This document shows, piece after piece, positions 24,839 to 32,624 of a stretch of 39,275 bases of DNA. Source of the DNA: Bacilli bacterium (lineage in GTDB: Bacteria; Bacillota_I; Bacilli_A; RFN20; CAG-826); NCBI GenBank assembly GCA_023268805.1, contig JALRKT010000003.1:26354-65628 (forward strand), written 5' to 3'. The translations under genes and the position numbers were made by a program. Positions within the stretch are counted from its first letter, which is position 1; each line of letters starts with the position of its first letter. Under the pieces are notes generated by a model. That model was not told where the DNA came from, searched no databases, and saw only the letters and a program-made list of their open reading frames with translations.

Positions 24839-25621
24839 TTATTGGTAATCTTGAAATAAAAATTTTAAAACGGAGGGTAAACGTTTACGCCAACTCGATT
24901 CATGATGAATCCCACCCGGAATTTCTTCATAATAATACCGTTTAACATTCCCTTTTTCCATTATTGCGCGGTGAATACGGCGGTTTGAATCAAGATAACT
25001 CGAAGTGACTTCTAATCCCTCTTCTTGATCGCCTGTGTCTAAATAAATGGTTTGAATGGTGTGTGTCGCATTTTGAATCATAGACTCAAGATCGTTTGGT
25101 GAAACATAAAACGCATTCGATAAACCTGCAATATGTTGAACACGGTCAGCATAGTGATACGCGGCTTGTAAAGAGATAACGCCTCCCATGGATGAACCCA
25201 TCATAAACGTATGCTTAGCCTCGGGTAAAGTTCGATAGGTTTGATCGATTTCGTTTTTGAAAGGACCTAACACATAATCAAGATATTGCTTGCCACGAGG
25301 TTCAATTTTCCATAAAGGATGAGAAGGAAAACGTCCTGGAAACATATTAAATTCTTCCAAGCGTTGATTGCCTTTTTGAGCACAACTGATGGACACTACA
25401 ATAAAAGAAGGCATCGTCGGTAAGGCCATGGCGTCTTGCATGCCCCAGGTTGCACCCCCATAACTATCCGCTTCATAAAAAAGATTATGTCCATCATGGC
25501 AATAAAGCACCGGAAAGCGGCGATTGGTATTTGAAAAATAGTCTTTCGGTAAGGCCATATAGACAATGGCATCCCGTTTTAGTTCCGGAAGATAAAGTGG
25601 GGTACGATGAATGGTTATCAC
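24839..25621 (-). CDS. Alpha/beta-hydrolase, esterase D-like
   Basis: This is a 260-residue enzyme of the putative-esterase family (EstD/Fes-like). RFPVLYCHDGHNLF forms the core strand and oxyanion region, the nucleophile Ser144 lies in MGSSMGGVIS, an Asp candidate is in YLDTGDQEEG (about 195-203), and the His is in GGIHHESSW (about 240-245). No signal peptide is seen, so it is cytoplasmic. The substrate is unknown; relatives split S-formylglutathione, acetylated sugars or siderophore esters. The start is GTG at 25621, 6 nt after an extended -10 (TGGTAAAAT), without a Shine-Dalgarno, so it is predicted leaderless. It lies just downstream of the structured RNA candidate. Confidence 0.85.
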   Translation of the reverse strand: MITIHRTPLYLPELKRDAIVYMALPKDYFSNTNRRFPVLYCHDGHNLFYEADSYGGATWGMQDAMALPTMPSFIVVSISCAQKGNQRLEEFNMFPGRFPSHPLWKIEPRGKQYLDYVLGPFKNEIDQTYRTLPEAKHTFMMGSSMGGVISLQAAYHYADRVQHIAGLSNAFYVSPNDLESMIQNATHTIQTIYLDTGDQEEGLEVTSSYLDSNRRIHRAIMEKGNVKRYYYEEIPGGIHHESSWRKRLPSVLKFLFQDYQ

Positions 25622-25627
25622 GGCGTT

Positions 25628-25636
25628 ATTTTACCA
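25628..25636 (-). promoter_or_regulatory. Extended -10 of the esterase gene
   Basis: TGGTAAAAT on the minus strand (25636-25628) ends 6 nt before the GTG start. It begins right after the T tract of the RNA element upstream. Confidence 0.45.
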
Positions 25637-25637
25637 T

Positions 25638-25757
25638 AAAAAAATACCCACGAATTGATCGCCACATAAGATAGTCGTTGAATATGAACTTGGGACTAAG
25701 ACAACGATTTTCTTATTTGGGGTTCCCCATTCAATCTCGTGGGTATTGTTATCCCAT
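25638..25757 (-). ncRNA. Candidate structured RNA of unknown class
   Basis: Read on the minus strand, AATACCCACGA (25747-25737) pairs perfectly with TCGTGGGTATT (25653-25643). After a bulged G, ATTGA pairs with TCAAT (25735-25731 with 25658-25654). Inside are a GGGG/CCCC mini-hairpin (25729-25718) and a second arm ATAAGA/TCTTAT (25716-25711 with 25671-25666) plus TCGTTG/CAACGA (25707-25702 with 25680-25675). That arm is closed by a 21-nt loop. The 3' arm runs straight into a seven-T tract (25644-25638). A possible promoter lies just upstream. It does not match the 4.5S SRP, 6S, purine, SAM, c-di-GMP or fluoride patterns I know. Confidence 0.55.
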
Positions 25758-25763
25758 GGCACC

Positions 25764-25791
25764 ATTTAAGCACGGTAAAATTCGGTTGCAA
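25764..25791 (-). promoter_or_regulatory. Possible promoter of the structured RNA
   Basis: On the minus strand TTGCAA (25791-25786) and TTAAAT (25769-25764, preceded by TGC) are separated by 16 nt. The predicted start point near 25757 lies about 10 nt before the closing stem of the RNA candidate. Confidence 0.4.
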
Positions 25792-25807
25792 TATGAGTTG
25801 AAAATGT

Positions 25808-25831
25808 GTGGAATTATTCCACGTTCTGTGG
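25808..25831 (-). terminator. Weak hairpin after the XRE gene
   Basis: GTGGAA-TTA-TTCCAC (25808-25822) and an alternative CCAC/GTGG pairing (25819-25831) directly follow the stop of the minus-strand regulator gene. The T tract behind it on the minus strand is short (ATTTTC), so termination would be weak. Confidence 0.35.
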
Positions 25832-25833
25832 AG

Positions 25834-26799
25834 TTATTTTTTTTCGTTTTTTTCGTGATGAAAAAGTGGATCAATGCGGTAAGATGCGAAAAATTTCGTG
25901 ACAAAATTAAGAAATCTTCGCAAGTAAATAATGAGGAAAAATCCAGATATAAGAATCAGATAAAGCAAGGGATAATTGGTGGAAGCTAAGGGTAACCCGG
26001 ATGTCATGTTTAACAAAAAGATGATAGCAACATAATGAAGCGTGACAAACGTGCGATGGACATACATCCCAAAATCATATTTATGGATATCATAATCGAG
26101 TTGTTCTTTAGGAACGCCTCGTCGAAGGACCGAAAAGAATCCAATCCCGTGGCCGATTAGCATAAACAATAAATAAAGCACCACAAAAAAGAGAAAGGTG
26201 GGACTTTCCCCATTGAGATTAAAGAGGGAATATACACCAGCGTAAAACATAAAAACCGGTATCACCGAAGCAAGATAGGTGATTAACATGATCGTAAAAA
26301 CCCGTTTTCGTTCTTTGGCAGAAACGTTTGTATGATACATTGCTTTAATTTCTAAAGGAAGCAAATAATCTTTGGTACGCTGACGATCGAGATGAATGTA
26401 TCGCAACACGGTAAGCAATGAAAAACCTAGCCAAAAAATAAAAGTGATAAGTAATGTATTGATTCGTGAAAGGAAAGGAAAAAAGATAAGTATGGCTTGG
26501 AGCACGATGAGCCCAAGCAGGAGAAAAAAATATCGATCATTGACTTGGATTTGTTTGAGCCGAATTTGTTGGTACGCTTGGGAATCAACTTTAGGTGGTT
26601 GGACGCCATCTTCATAGAAATAAGTGATGGGAACATGAAAATATTCTGCAATCTTTTTGAGATTTTCTGCACTTATTTGCCGCGAGTTGTTTTCCCAACT
26701 ACTAATGGTGCGATTCGAAAAGTATAAACCTGCTGCGACTTCTTCTTGACTGAGTCCACGTTCTACGCGCAATCGTTTTAACTTATCCCCCGATGTCAT
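25834..26799 (-). CDS. Membrane-anchored XRE-family regulator
   Basis: This is a 321-residue protein. Residues 7-62 form a complete Cro/C1-type HTH (LKRLRVERGLSQEEVAAGLY, then FSNRTISSWENNSRQISAENL and KKIAEYF). After a polar linker come about six hydrophobic segments (about 90-310). It is a DNA-binding protein tied to the membrane, a layout used to sense envelope or small-molecule signals; its targets are unknown. An AGG-type ribosome site precedes the ATG. It follows the nuclease lipoprotein gene by 19 nt, so the two are probably co-transcribed. Confidence 0.82.
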   Translation of the reverse strand: MTSGDKLKRLRVERGLSQEEVAAGLYFSNRTISSWENNSRQISAENLKKIAEYFHVPITYFYEDGVQPPKVDSQAYQQIRLKQIQVNDRYFFLLLGLIVLQAILIFFPFLSRINTLLITFIFWLGFSLLTVLRYIHLDRQRTKDYLLPLEIKAMYHTNVSAKERKRVFTIMLITYLASVIPVFMFYAGVYSLFNLNGESPTFLFFVVLYLLFMLIGHGIGFFSVLRRGVPKEQLDYDIHKYDFGMYVHRTFVTLHYVAIIFLLNMTSGLPLASTNYPLLYLILISGFFLIIYLRRFLNFVTKFFASYRIDPLFHHEKNEKK

Positions 26800-26818
26800 T
26801 GTCCTGCCTACTTTCTTG

Positions 26819-27571
26819 TTAATTGGTGTAAGGATCTAGAAGCGATGAATGCATGCCATACTCATCTTGCATTGCGCGATCTTGAGCAAGGTACATCCAT
26901 TCTGTATACGTCTTTTCTTGATATTGGGTGGCACTTGTTTCCCCTGCACCAAAAAGATATTTTACTTCTGCAAGACCTTGACGAACGAGCCAGTAATTGA
27001 GCAATTCGTAGTCCGATTGCCCTGCATCTTGAATCCAAACCCATCCTAATAGTCTCCCATAAGGATCAAGTAATTTATCCCCCGGATCGGTTTGAATAAG
27101 AATTGTTTCTGCACTTAATAAGCGTGCACACGTATATTGTTTTGCAAGTAATCCCCATTTCTCGGGATTTCCTGACGTTTCTGGAGTATCCATATTAAGG
27201 TAACGCACGCGTTTAGGATTACTTTCAATTAGCGAAGCAACCTCACTCGGAAAGCCAAAGACGGTCGTATCCCCATCTACGCAGTAACCTATTCCATTAG
27301 CGGGGTTATATTGAACGCTAAAGGTTCCCCCATTCCCCCATTTCGTACCGGATTGATTGACATAAAACGTACTCGTTTCAAGATAGGATGGATCAATACG
27401 GAGTCCATCATAAGGAAAAACTTGCGGATAAAAATAAATGGTTTGCGAAGATTCAACAGAAGTTGACGTAATCGTTGAGGGATTCGATGAATCAGGAAAA
27501 GAAATACCAAAATCACACGAACTCGTTAAAAAAGCGACCAAAATCATGGTGGAGACACTACGATAATTCAT
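26819..27571 (-). CDS. Surface thermonuclease-like lipoprotein (SNase fold)
   Basis: This is a 250-residue lipoprotein with lipobox FLTSSC (Cys19) and a short Ser/Thr linker. The staphylococcal-nuclease active site is recognisable: VDGDT (98-102), R123 and D128 in RYLNMDTPE with E131, and R173 in DPYGRLLGWVW. All key residues are present. It should hydrolyse DNA or RNA at the outer membrane face with Ca2+, probably to scavenge nucleotides. The mRNA is predicted leaderless (TATAAT at 27584-27579, 7 nt before ATG). It is divergent from the SRAP gene and followed by the membrane XRE regulator. Confidence 0.85.
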   Translation of the reverse strand: MNYRSVSTMILVAFLTSSCDFGISFPDSSNPSTITSTSVESSQTIYFYPQVFPYDGLRIDPSYLETSTFYVNQSGTKWGNGGTFSVQYNPANGIGYCVDGDTTVFGFPSEVASLIESNPKRVRYLNMDTPETSGNPEKWGLLAKQYTCARLLSAETILIQTDPGDKLLDPYGRLLGWVWIQDAGQSDYELLNYWLVRQGLAEVKYLFGAGETSATQYQEKTYTEWMYLAQDRAMQDEYGMHSSLLDPYTN

Positions 27572-27578
27572 TTCTTTA

Positions 27579-27584
27579 ATTATA
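27579..27584 (-). promoter_or_regulatory. -10 of the nuclease gene
   Basis: TATAAT on the minus strand ends 7 nt before the ATG at 27571, preceded directly by TG. No ribosome site is present. Confidence 0.5.
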
Positions 27585-27609
27585 CACCTGCTAACTTTAC
27601 AAAAGATAT

Positions 27610-27615
27610 TATAAT
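27610..27615 (+). promoter_or_regulatory. -10 of the SRAP gene
   Basis: TATAAT ends 6 nt before ATG 27622. No ribosome site is present. It lies 26 nt from the divergent -10 of the nuclease gene. Confidence 0.5.
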
Positions 27616-27621
27616 TACTTT

Positions 27622-28305
27622 ATGTGTGGTCGTTTTACTCTAACAAAAACCCAAGATGAAGTTATCGCCTTCATCGATGAAACCTTTCATTTAAAGCAAA
27701 ATCAATTTCTTGAAGCCTTTCAATCTTCCTACAACATTGCCCCTTCACAATCTGTCATCACATTCTTACATGATGGTCAAGGATTCAAAGGAGGCTATTT
27801 ATCGTGGGGCTTCCCCATTAAAACTGCCTCTGAGAAAATAAGTTTCATGGCGAATGCCCGCAGTGAAACTGTCCATGAAAAACCCACCTTTCGACAAAGC
27901 TTTCGGCAAAAACGGTGTTTAATTCTTGCCGATGGTTTTTACGAATGGGACCGCCAACAAAAACCAAGTCAACCTCACTATTTTTATCTTCAAGATCACC
28001 AACCCTTTTGTTTTGCAGGTCTTTGGACTGCGTATTTGGACGAACACAATCAGAAGAAATTTGCGCTTACGTTATTAACAACCGCTTCAGAAGGAACCCC
28101 GATGGCCCCCATTCATGACCGCCTTCCCGTCGTGTTAGCACCTGATCAGTACGAATTTTGGACAAAATCAACAACTTCCATCGACGAACTCGCCTTCTTA
28201 TTTAAACCCTATAACGCGCCACCTTGGTGCTATCATCCCATCAGTAGGTATGTCAATCGGGTCACTAATAATGATGCTCAATGTACCGAAGTACAAAAAA
28301 AGTAG
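27622..28305 (+). CDS. SRAP-domain protein (HMCES/YedK family)
   Basis: This is a 227-residue SOS-response-associated peptidase-like protein. Cys2 directly follows the initiator Met (MCGRFTL). N39 is in YNIAPSQ, NARSET starts at residue 78, E109 is in FYEW and H165 is in PIHDRLPV; all family residues are present. The protein binds single-stranded DNA and forms a covalent thiazolidine crosslink through Cys2 to abasic sites, shielding them. The exact N-terminus matters for chemistry, and leaderless initiation at ATG 27622 gives it. A terminator overlaps the stop codon. Confidence 0.93.
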   Translation: MCGRFTLTKTQDEVIAFIDETFHLKQNQFLEAFQSSYNIAPSQSVITFLHDGQGFKGGYLSWGFPIKTASEKISFMANARSETVHEKPTFRQSFRQKRCLILADGFYEWDRQQKPSQPHYFYLQDHQPFCFAGLWTAYLDEHNQKKFALTLLTTASEGTPMAPIHDRLPVVLAPDQYEFWTKSTTSIDELAFLFKPYNAPPWCYHPISRYVNRVTNNDAQCTEVQKK

Positions 28306-28324
28306 TCACTGTGAATACTTTTTT
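28296..28324 (+). terminator. Terminator of the SRAP gene
   Basis: AAAAAAGTA (28296-28304) pairs with TACTTTTTT (28316-28324), with an inner TCAC/GTGA pairing. The 5' arm overlaps the SRAP stop codon. Confidence 0.75.
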
Positions 28325-28344
28325 GTAATTTCATTATCCTTGAA

Positions 28345-28503
28345 TTAACGTATTGTGAAGACGAACCCTGCTAATGCGCCACCGGCTAAGGAAGCGAGCA
28401 CAAGGAATAAGGCTGGAACCCAAACAGGTTGACCTAATCTTAAAACGGTTGCGGTTAAGCGAGGACCTAAATCGCGGGCCACGTTGACTATTGCATGGGA
28501 AGC
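28345..28503 (-). pseudogene. C-terminal remnant of an aquaporin/glycerol facilitator
   Basis: Reading leftward from about 28503, the frame gives HAIVNVARDLGPRL and then QPVWVPALFLVLASLAGG, ending TIR at a TAA (28347-28345). This is the second NPA-type loop (here N-V-A-R-D), the following W-V-P segment and the last helix of an aquaporin-family channel. Everything N-terminal of the second NPA loop, about 80% of the protein, is missing. The frame is open with no internal stop, so the truncation is recent or an assembly effect. It abuts an MscS remnant on the other strand. Confidence 0.7.
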
Positions 28504-28920
28504 ACCACCAAATTCCTTGATATTGCTAACTCCGATTTAAAAATTGTAAATAACTCCCTAGTTAAAAACCTCATTAACGTCTCCTTCAATACGTCCACTG
28601 CAGTGACGGAAGTCGGCATCGGTTATGAAGAAGATTTAGAACGTGTCGAAAAACTCATCGCGGATGAATATATTCCTAACTTTAAATCCAAATATAAAGA
28701 TCCCCTCGAAGGCGATGTATTATACCTTGGCGTCTCTGCCTTAACCGACTCTTCAGTTAATTTAAAACTTGCGGCGAAAGTTCAAGAATCCAACCATCCT
28801 AAAGTCTCACGTTTACTCAATCGAGAATTTAAACTTTTCTGCGATCGTAACAAGATTGATATCCCGTTCCCACAAGTCTCCATCAATCATAAAAACGGCG
28901 ATTCCTTCAATCAAAAATAA
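28495..28920 (+). pseudogene. C-terminal remnant of an MscS-type mechanosensitive channel
   Basis: The 141-codon frame reads STTKFLDIANSDLKIVNNSL at its start, then VGIGYEEDLERVEKLIADEY and ends INHKNGDSFNQK. It matches the cytoplasmic beta and alpha/beta domains of small MscS channels. The transmembrane helices and pore helix (about the first 150 residues) are absent. The ATG at 28495 has no ribosome site or promoter, and homology begins only 2-3 codons later, exactly where the aquaporin remnant on the opposite strand begins. A strong terminator follows at 28939. It is probably non-functional. Confidence 0.72.
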
Positions 28921-28938
28921 GACTTCGATCCGTTCTTT

Positions 28939-28967
28939 AAAAAGAGCGAACACTCGCTCTTTTTTTT
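28939..28967 (+). terminator. Terminator after the MscS remnant
   Basis: AAAAAGAGCGA-ACAC-TCGCTCTTTTT is a perfect 11-bp hairpin followed by further T. It belonged to the former MscS gene. Confidence 0.9.
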
Positions 28968-29003
28968 CATTCATTTTCTCGATTTAAAATGTATTTTTTT
29001 CTA

Positions 29004-29009
29004 TATAAT
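29004..29009 (+). promoter_or_regulatory. -10 of the amino-acid dehydrogenase gene
   Basis: TATAAT ends 6 nt before ATG 29016. AAGGG in between is too close to the ATG to act as a ribosome site. Confidence 0.5.
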
Positions 29010-29015
29010 AAGGGC

Positions 29016-30059
29016 ATGGAAAACGACCTTACCTTAGATTGGTTATCGATTTCTGGTTACGAAAAAGTACTTTATTTTAAACAACCCAGTGTTCAATTAG
29101 AAGGCTATATTGCCATCCATTCGACGAAGCGAGGTCCCGCCCTAGGCGGTACCCGTTTTTGGCCATACAGCTCGCAAGACGATGCATTAACGGATGTTTT
29201 ACGTTTAGCCCAAGGGATGAGTTATAAAGCAGCAGGGGCGGAATTACCGCTCGGAGGGGGGAAAGCTGTTTTGATTGGTCATCCGAATCAGCTAAAATCC
29301 CCCGCGTATTTTCATGCGTACGCGCACGTTGTCAATCTATTTCAAGGCACATATATTACCGCAGAAGATATGAATATCGGGACAGAGGATATTCGCCTCA
29401 TCGCTGAAAAAACAGTTCACGTCGTGGGTCGAACCGATAAATCAGGCAATCCTTCTCCCTGGACCGCATTAGGTGTCTTTCATGGCGTCTTAGCCACATG
29501 TGAGGTTGCCTACCCTACGCGCGATGTATCGTCATTGTCCTTTGGGATTCAAGGGGTCGGGGAAACTGGTTTTCATTTCTTGCAATTGCTTGTGGACCAT
29601 GGTGTCAAACACATCACCATCGCCGATATTAATCCCGAAAAAATAACCCGTGTTCAAACACGTTTTCCCTTTGTCAAGGTTGTCGATGATCATACCTTAC
29701 TCAGTTTACCGGTGGATGTGTTATGCCCTTGTGCATTCGGTGGTATCTTGAATGCGCACACCTTACCCACCATTCAAGCAAAAGCCATTGCCGGAAGTGC
29801 CAATAATATTTTCCTTGATCTTGAAAAAGATCCGCACCGTTTCCATGAAGCCGGCATTCTTGTCGCCCCAGACTACATCATTAATGCAGGCGGACTCATT
29901 AATGTATTCCATGAAGTCATTAACGATCTCGATCCGCAGCGATCAAAGGCAGAAGTGGTCAAAATTGGCGACCGTTTACGACGCCTTTATCAAGACGTCG
30001 CCGCAAAACATGTAAATCCCTTTACGTTATCATTATCAACCATTCAAAAAACGTTCTAA
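29016..30059 (+). CDS. Leucine/glutamate-type amino-acid dehydrogenase
   Basis: This is a 347-residue member of the Glu/Leu/Phe/Val dehydrogenase family. GPALGGTRFW forms the substrate pocket. K71 is in MSYKAAGAE, catalytic K83 in LPLGGGKAV and D118 in ITAEDMNIG. The cofactor motif is GIQGVGETG (177-185) with an acidic residue at D204 (IADIN), which indicates NAD. Length and motif spacing resemble leucine dehydrogenase, which interconverts branched-chain amino acids and 2-oxo acids. ATG 29016 was preferred to 28989 because the earlier ATG lies upstream of the -10. It is convergent with the SGNH gene. Confidence 0.9.
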   Translation: MENDLTLDWLSISGYEKVLYFKQPSVQLEGYIAIHSTKRGPALGGTRFWPYSSQDDALTDVLRLAQGMSYKAAGAELPLGGGKAVLIGHPNQLKSPAYFHAYAHVVNLFQGTYITAEDMNIGTEDIRLIAEKTVHVVGRTDKSGNPSPWTALGVFHGVLATCEVAYPTRDVSSLSFGIQGVGETGFHFLQLLVDHGVKHITIADINPEKITRVQTRFPFVKVVDDHTLLSLPVDVLCPCAFGGILNAHTLPTIQAKAIAGSANNIFLDLEKDPHRFHEAGILVAPDYIINAGGLINVFHEVINDLDPQRSKAEVVKIGDRLRRLYQDVAAKHVNPFTLSLSTIQKTF

Positions 30060-30067
30060 TGTTATTG

Positions 30068-30715
30068 TTATTTCGATGAAAGCTGAAAGACCTTTTCAAG
30101 AACAGGTTTGATTTTTTCTGTTACCTGAGCATAACCATTGAGGGATAAATGTAAACCCTCCTTGGTGTAACGCATTTCAAGATTTCCCGTCGCATCGCAT
30201 AGAGAAGGATAGACATCAATAAATTCCACTTGGTCAAGCGTTTTTAAATGACTATTCATCCACATTAAGTCTTTATTAGTTCGAGGTCCTACCACAATTT
30301 TTTCAATGAGTTTATCGGGAGTTTCGTTCACGGGATATAACGAGACGAGTAAAATTTTAACGTTCGGTAACCCCTCTTTTATTTTTGAAATAATGAGTTG
30401 AATGTTTTCAATGGTTGCTTCTGGGGGTAATTCAGCAACTTGCAGATCATTGGTGCCAATTTGTAACACGACAATCGAAGGTTGTAACGCAAAAACGGAT
30501 ACATCCAAACGTTTTAACAAACCTACGGTCGTATCTCCATCAATACCACGATTGTAAATGGGCATGTTGGGATAAAAATCGGCTAAAGGATAACGTTGAG
30601 TAAGACTATCGCCTAAAAAGACGATGCCTCCCGGTTTCGCAAACCGATTATAAATCTTAAATTCATTAATACGTGCGAAGTAAGTACTCGACAAGACAGC
30701 TTGCATGAGTTTCAT
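30068..30715 (-). CDS. SGNH/GDSL-family hydrolase
   Basis: This is a 215-residue hydrolase. Block I is FLGDSLTQ with nucleophile Ser37. The oxyanion Gly is in NRGIDGDTT, block III Asn in IGTNDL and the catalytic His in EGLHLSLNGYAQ. The pattern fits the PAF-acetylhydrolase-like lipase/esterase group. No signal peptide is visible, so it is probably cytoplasmic and removes acyl or acetyl groups from an unknown substrate. ATG 30715 has no ribosome site, and TAGAAT ends 7 nt upstream. It is divergent from the cyclo-ligase gene. Confidence 0.9.
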   Translation of the reverse strand: MKLMQAVLSSTYFARINEFKIYNRFAKPGGIVFLGDSLTQRYPLADFYPNMPIYNRGIDGDTTVGLLKRLDVSVFALQPSIVVLQIGTNDLQVAELPPEATIENIQLIISKIKEGLPNVKILLVSLYPVNETPDKLIEKIVVGPRTNKDLMWMNSHLKTLDQVEFIDVYPSLCDATGNLEMRYTKEGLHLSLNGYAQVTEKIKPVLEKVFQLSSK

Positions 30716-30722
30716 ACTCTCT

Positions 30723-30728
30723 ATTCTA
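30723..30728 (-). promoter_or_regulatory. -10 of the SGNH hydrolase gene
   Basis: TAGAAT on the minus strand (30728-30723) ends 7 nt before the ATG. Confidence 0.4.
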
Positions 30729-30757
30729 ACGGATATGTCCTTACAAAACCGAAATCA

Positions 30758-30766
30758 TGCTACACT
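30758..30766 (+). promoter_or_regulatory. Extended -10 of the cyclo-ligase gene
   Basis: TGCTACACT ends 7 nt before ATG 30774. The same nonamer precedes the MATE gene (3070-3078). Confidence 0.45.
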
Positions 30767-30773
30767 TTTGTTC

Positions 30774-31325
30774 ATGAAACAATCCTTACGAGAACTCATG
30801 CTTCAAAAGCGCTTAGCCCTATCACCGGTTCAACGAGCAACGTATTCGCGTTCACTTATTCATCAAGTTATAGCATTGCCTCAGGTTCAAAACGCTTCTA
30901 CGATTGGATTATTTCATCCGATTAAAAACGAGCCAGATCTTTTAGAAATCGTGTCTTTATTACCCCAGAAACATTTTTTATTGCCGGTGGTTCATGGTAC
31001 CACTATGACTTTTCATACCTATTTTTATCACAATCAAACGTTTCCGTTAATCCAAAGCGACCTCCATATTTTAGAACCGAAAACGGCCCCCCTCTTTCAG
31101 GGTCCCATCGATGTCTTAATCACCCCAGCACTTGCCCTCGATCAAGCGGGTCATCGCTTAGGTTTTGGTAAGGGTTATTTTGATCAATACATACAAACCA
31201 ATCGCCCGCGTTTGATTATTGGCGTAATCTACCCCTTTCAATGGGTCGATACCTTACCTGTCGACGACCATGATGAAAACGTCGACCTTGTGTTAATCGC
31301 TAATGAAGACTCGACCCATCAATAA
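30774..31325 (+). CDS. 5-formyltetrahydrofolate cyclo-ligase
   Basis: This 183-residue protein starts MKQSLRELMLQKRLALSPVQ. The family C-terminal motif is LDQAGHRLGFGKGYFDQYI, the phosphate-binding Gly-rich segment of the enzyme. It uses ATP to convert 5-formyl-THF to 5,10-methenyl-THF, salvaging folate. An upstream in-frame ATG (30705) was rejected because it lies before the -10 and would add 23 non-family residues. It overlaps the convergent hflX gene by 26 nt. Confidence 0.92.
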   Translation: MKQSLRELMLQKRLALSPVQRATYSRSLIHQVIALPQVQNASTIGLFHPIKNEPDLLEIVSLLPQKHFLLPVVHGTTMTFHTYFYHNQTFPLIQSDLHILEPKTAPLFQGPIDVLITPALALDQAGHRLGFGKGYFDQYIQTNRPRLIIGVIYPFQWVDTLPVDDHDENVDLVLIANEDSTHQ

Positions 31326-32559
31326 ACGCTTCATACGGTTGCATTTTTTGATCTAAAAACGCGACCGTTACCCGGATTGTCTCTTCACCATATTCTGTTT
31401 CTAAAATAATCCCATCTTTTTTGACTGCATCAAGGAGATGCGATTGATCATAGGGAATCGCTAATTGAACAGGGTGGTAATCCGCCATTAAATATTCGGT
31501 GATTTTTAAAATAAGATTGGGTAACCCAATGCCCTTTAACGCTGAAATCTTCACGTGATGAAAAGGAATCATCCCTTGTGGTTTGCGAATAATATCAATT
31601 TTATTGAGCACATAAAGTTTGGGAATATCTTCGGTGTGGAGTTGTTTTAAAATTTCATCGACAATCTCGATTTGTTCCGAATAATGCGGATCAGAAATAT
31701 CGACCACATGAAGGATTAGATTCGCTTCTCCGACTTCTTCTAACGTGGATTTGAAGGCTTCAATAAGATGGTGAGGAAGGCGACGAATGAAGCCCACGGT
31801 ATCAGTGGCCAAGAAGGTAATCATCGGATGAAGTTGAATACGACGAGTGGATGTTTGTAAGGTTGCAAACAACATATCTTTTTCAAACACTTGTTTCTTT
31901 TGATGACGATGCGATAACGTTAAAAATTGATTCATTAACGCGGACTTTCCCGCATTGGTGTACCCCACCAAGGCGACTTTAAACGCGTTATCGCCTTGAC
32001 GTTGACCACGTTGGACACGCCGGGCTTCCACAATGGTTTTCAATTCACGACGGTAACGACTGATACTGGCTCGATAACGACGTTTATCGAGTTCGAGTTG
32101 TTGTTCCCCTTTTCCTTTGGATCCTTTTCCTGCTTTAATGCGGCCAAGACGAATCGTGTTATCAATTAAACGGGGAAGCATATATTGAGCCTTTGCCAAT
32201 GCCACTTGAAGCTTGGCTTCTTTGGTTTTAGCCCGTGTTTCAAAAATTTGTAAGATCAGCATCGTTCGATCGACAATGTCTGCATCCAAGGCTTCTTCAA
32301 GATTGCGAATGTGAACAGGGGATAGTTCGGTATCGAAAATAACGGTTTGTGCACCCGTTTCTTCCACCATGGCTTGAATTTCTTCGACTTTTCCTGAACC
32401 AATATAAAAATCATTCGTGGACGCGGACAAAGATTGCGTTACTTTTTTTACGACATAATAATCACACGCAAGCGCTAAATTATCGAGTTCTTCAAAGGAT
32501 TGATCAAAATCAGGAATACTGGGCAACTTAACACCCACTAGGATCGCACTTTTTTTCAT
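31300..32559 (-). CDS. hflX: GTPase HflX
   Basis: This is a 419-residue GTPase. The N-terminal nucleotide-binding domain contains GKGSKGKGEQQLELDKRRYR (144-163), the HflX-specific linker. P-loop GYTNAGKSA is at 199-207, G3 DTVGFIRRLPHHLIEAFKST starts at 253, and G4 NKID is at 319-322. HflX binds the large ribosomal subunit and splits stalled ribosomes under stress. ATG 32559 lies 6 nt after a TATAAT with no ribosome site, so it is predicted leaderless. Confidence 0.95.
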   Translation of the reverse strand: MKKSAILVGVKLPSIPDFDQSFEELDNLALACDYYVVKKVTQSLSASTNDFYIGSGKVEEIQAMVEETGAQTVIFDTELSPVHIRNLEEALDADIVDRTMLILQIFETRAKTKEAKLQVALAKAQYMLPRLIDNTIRLGRIKAGKGSKGKGEQQLELDKRRYRASISRYRRELKTIVEARRVQRGQRQGDNAFKVALVGYTNAGKSALMNQFLTLSHRHQKKQVFEKDMLFATLQTSTRRIQLHPMITFLATDTVGFIRRLPHHLIEAFKSTLEEVGEANLILHVVDISDPHYSEQIEIVDEILKQLHTEDIPKLYVLNKIDIIRKPQGMIPFHHVKISALKGIGLPNLILKITEYLMADYHPVQLAIPYDQSHLLDAVKKDGIILETEYGEETIRVTVAFLDQKMQPYEAFIDGSSLH

Positions 32560-32565
32560 ACGTTT

Positions 32566-32571
32566 ATTATA
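32566..32571 (-). promoter_or_regulatory. hflX: -10 of hflX
   Basis: TATAAT on the minus strand (32571-32566) ends 6 nt before the ATG. Confidence 0.5.
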
Positions 32572-32624
32572 CCTATTATTTTGGATTGATGAGTATTTTA
32601 CTATGGTTTCTAACGCATCAATCT

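Noticed and set aside
25678-25989. Plus-strand reading frame of about 100 codons across the RNA element
   Set aside because: It runs antisense through the end of the XRE gene and through the structured RNA, with low-complexity composition and no ribosome site.
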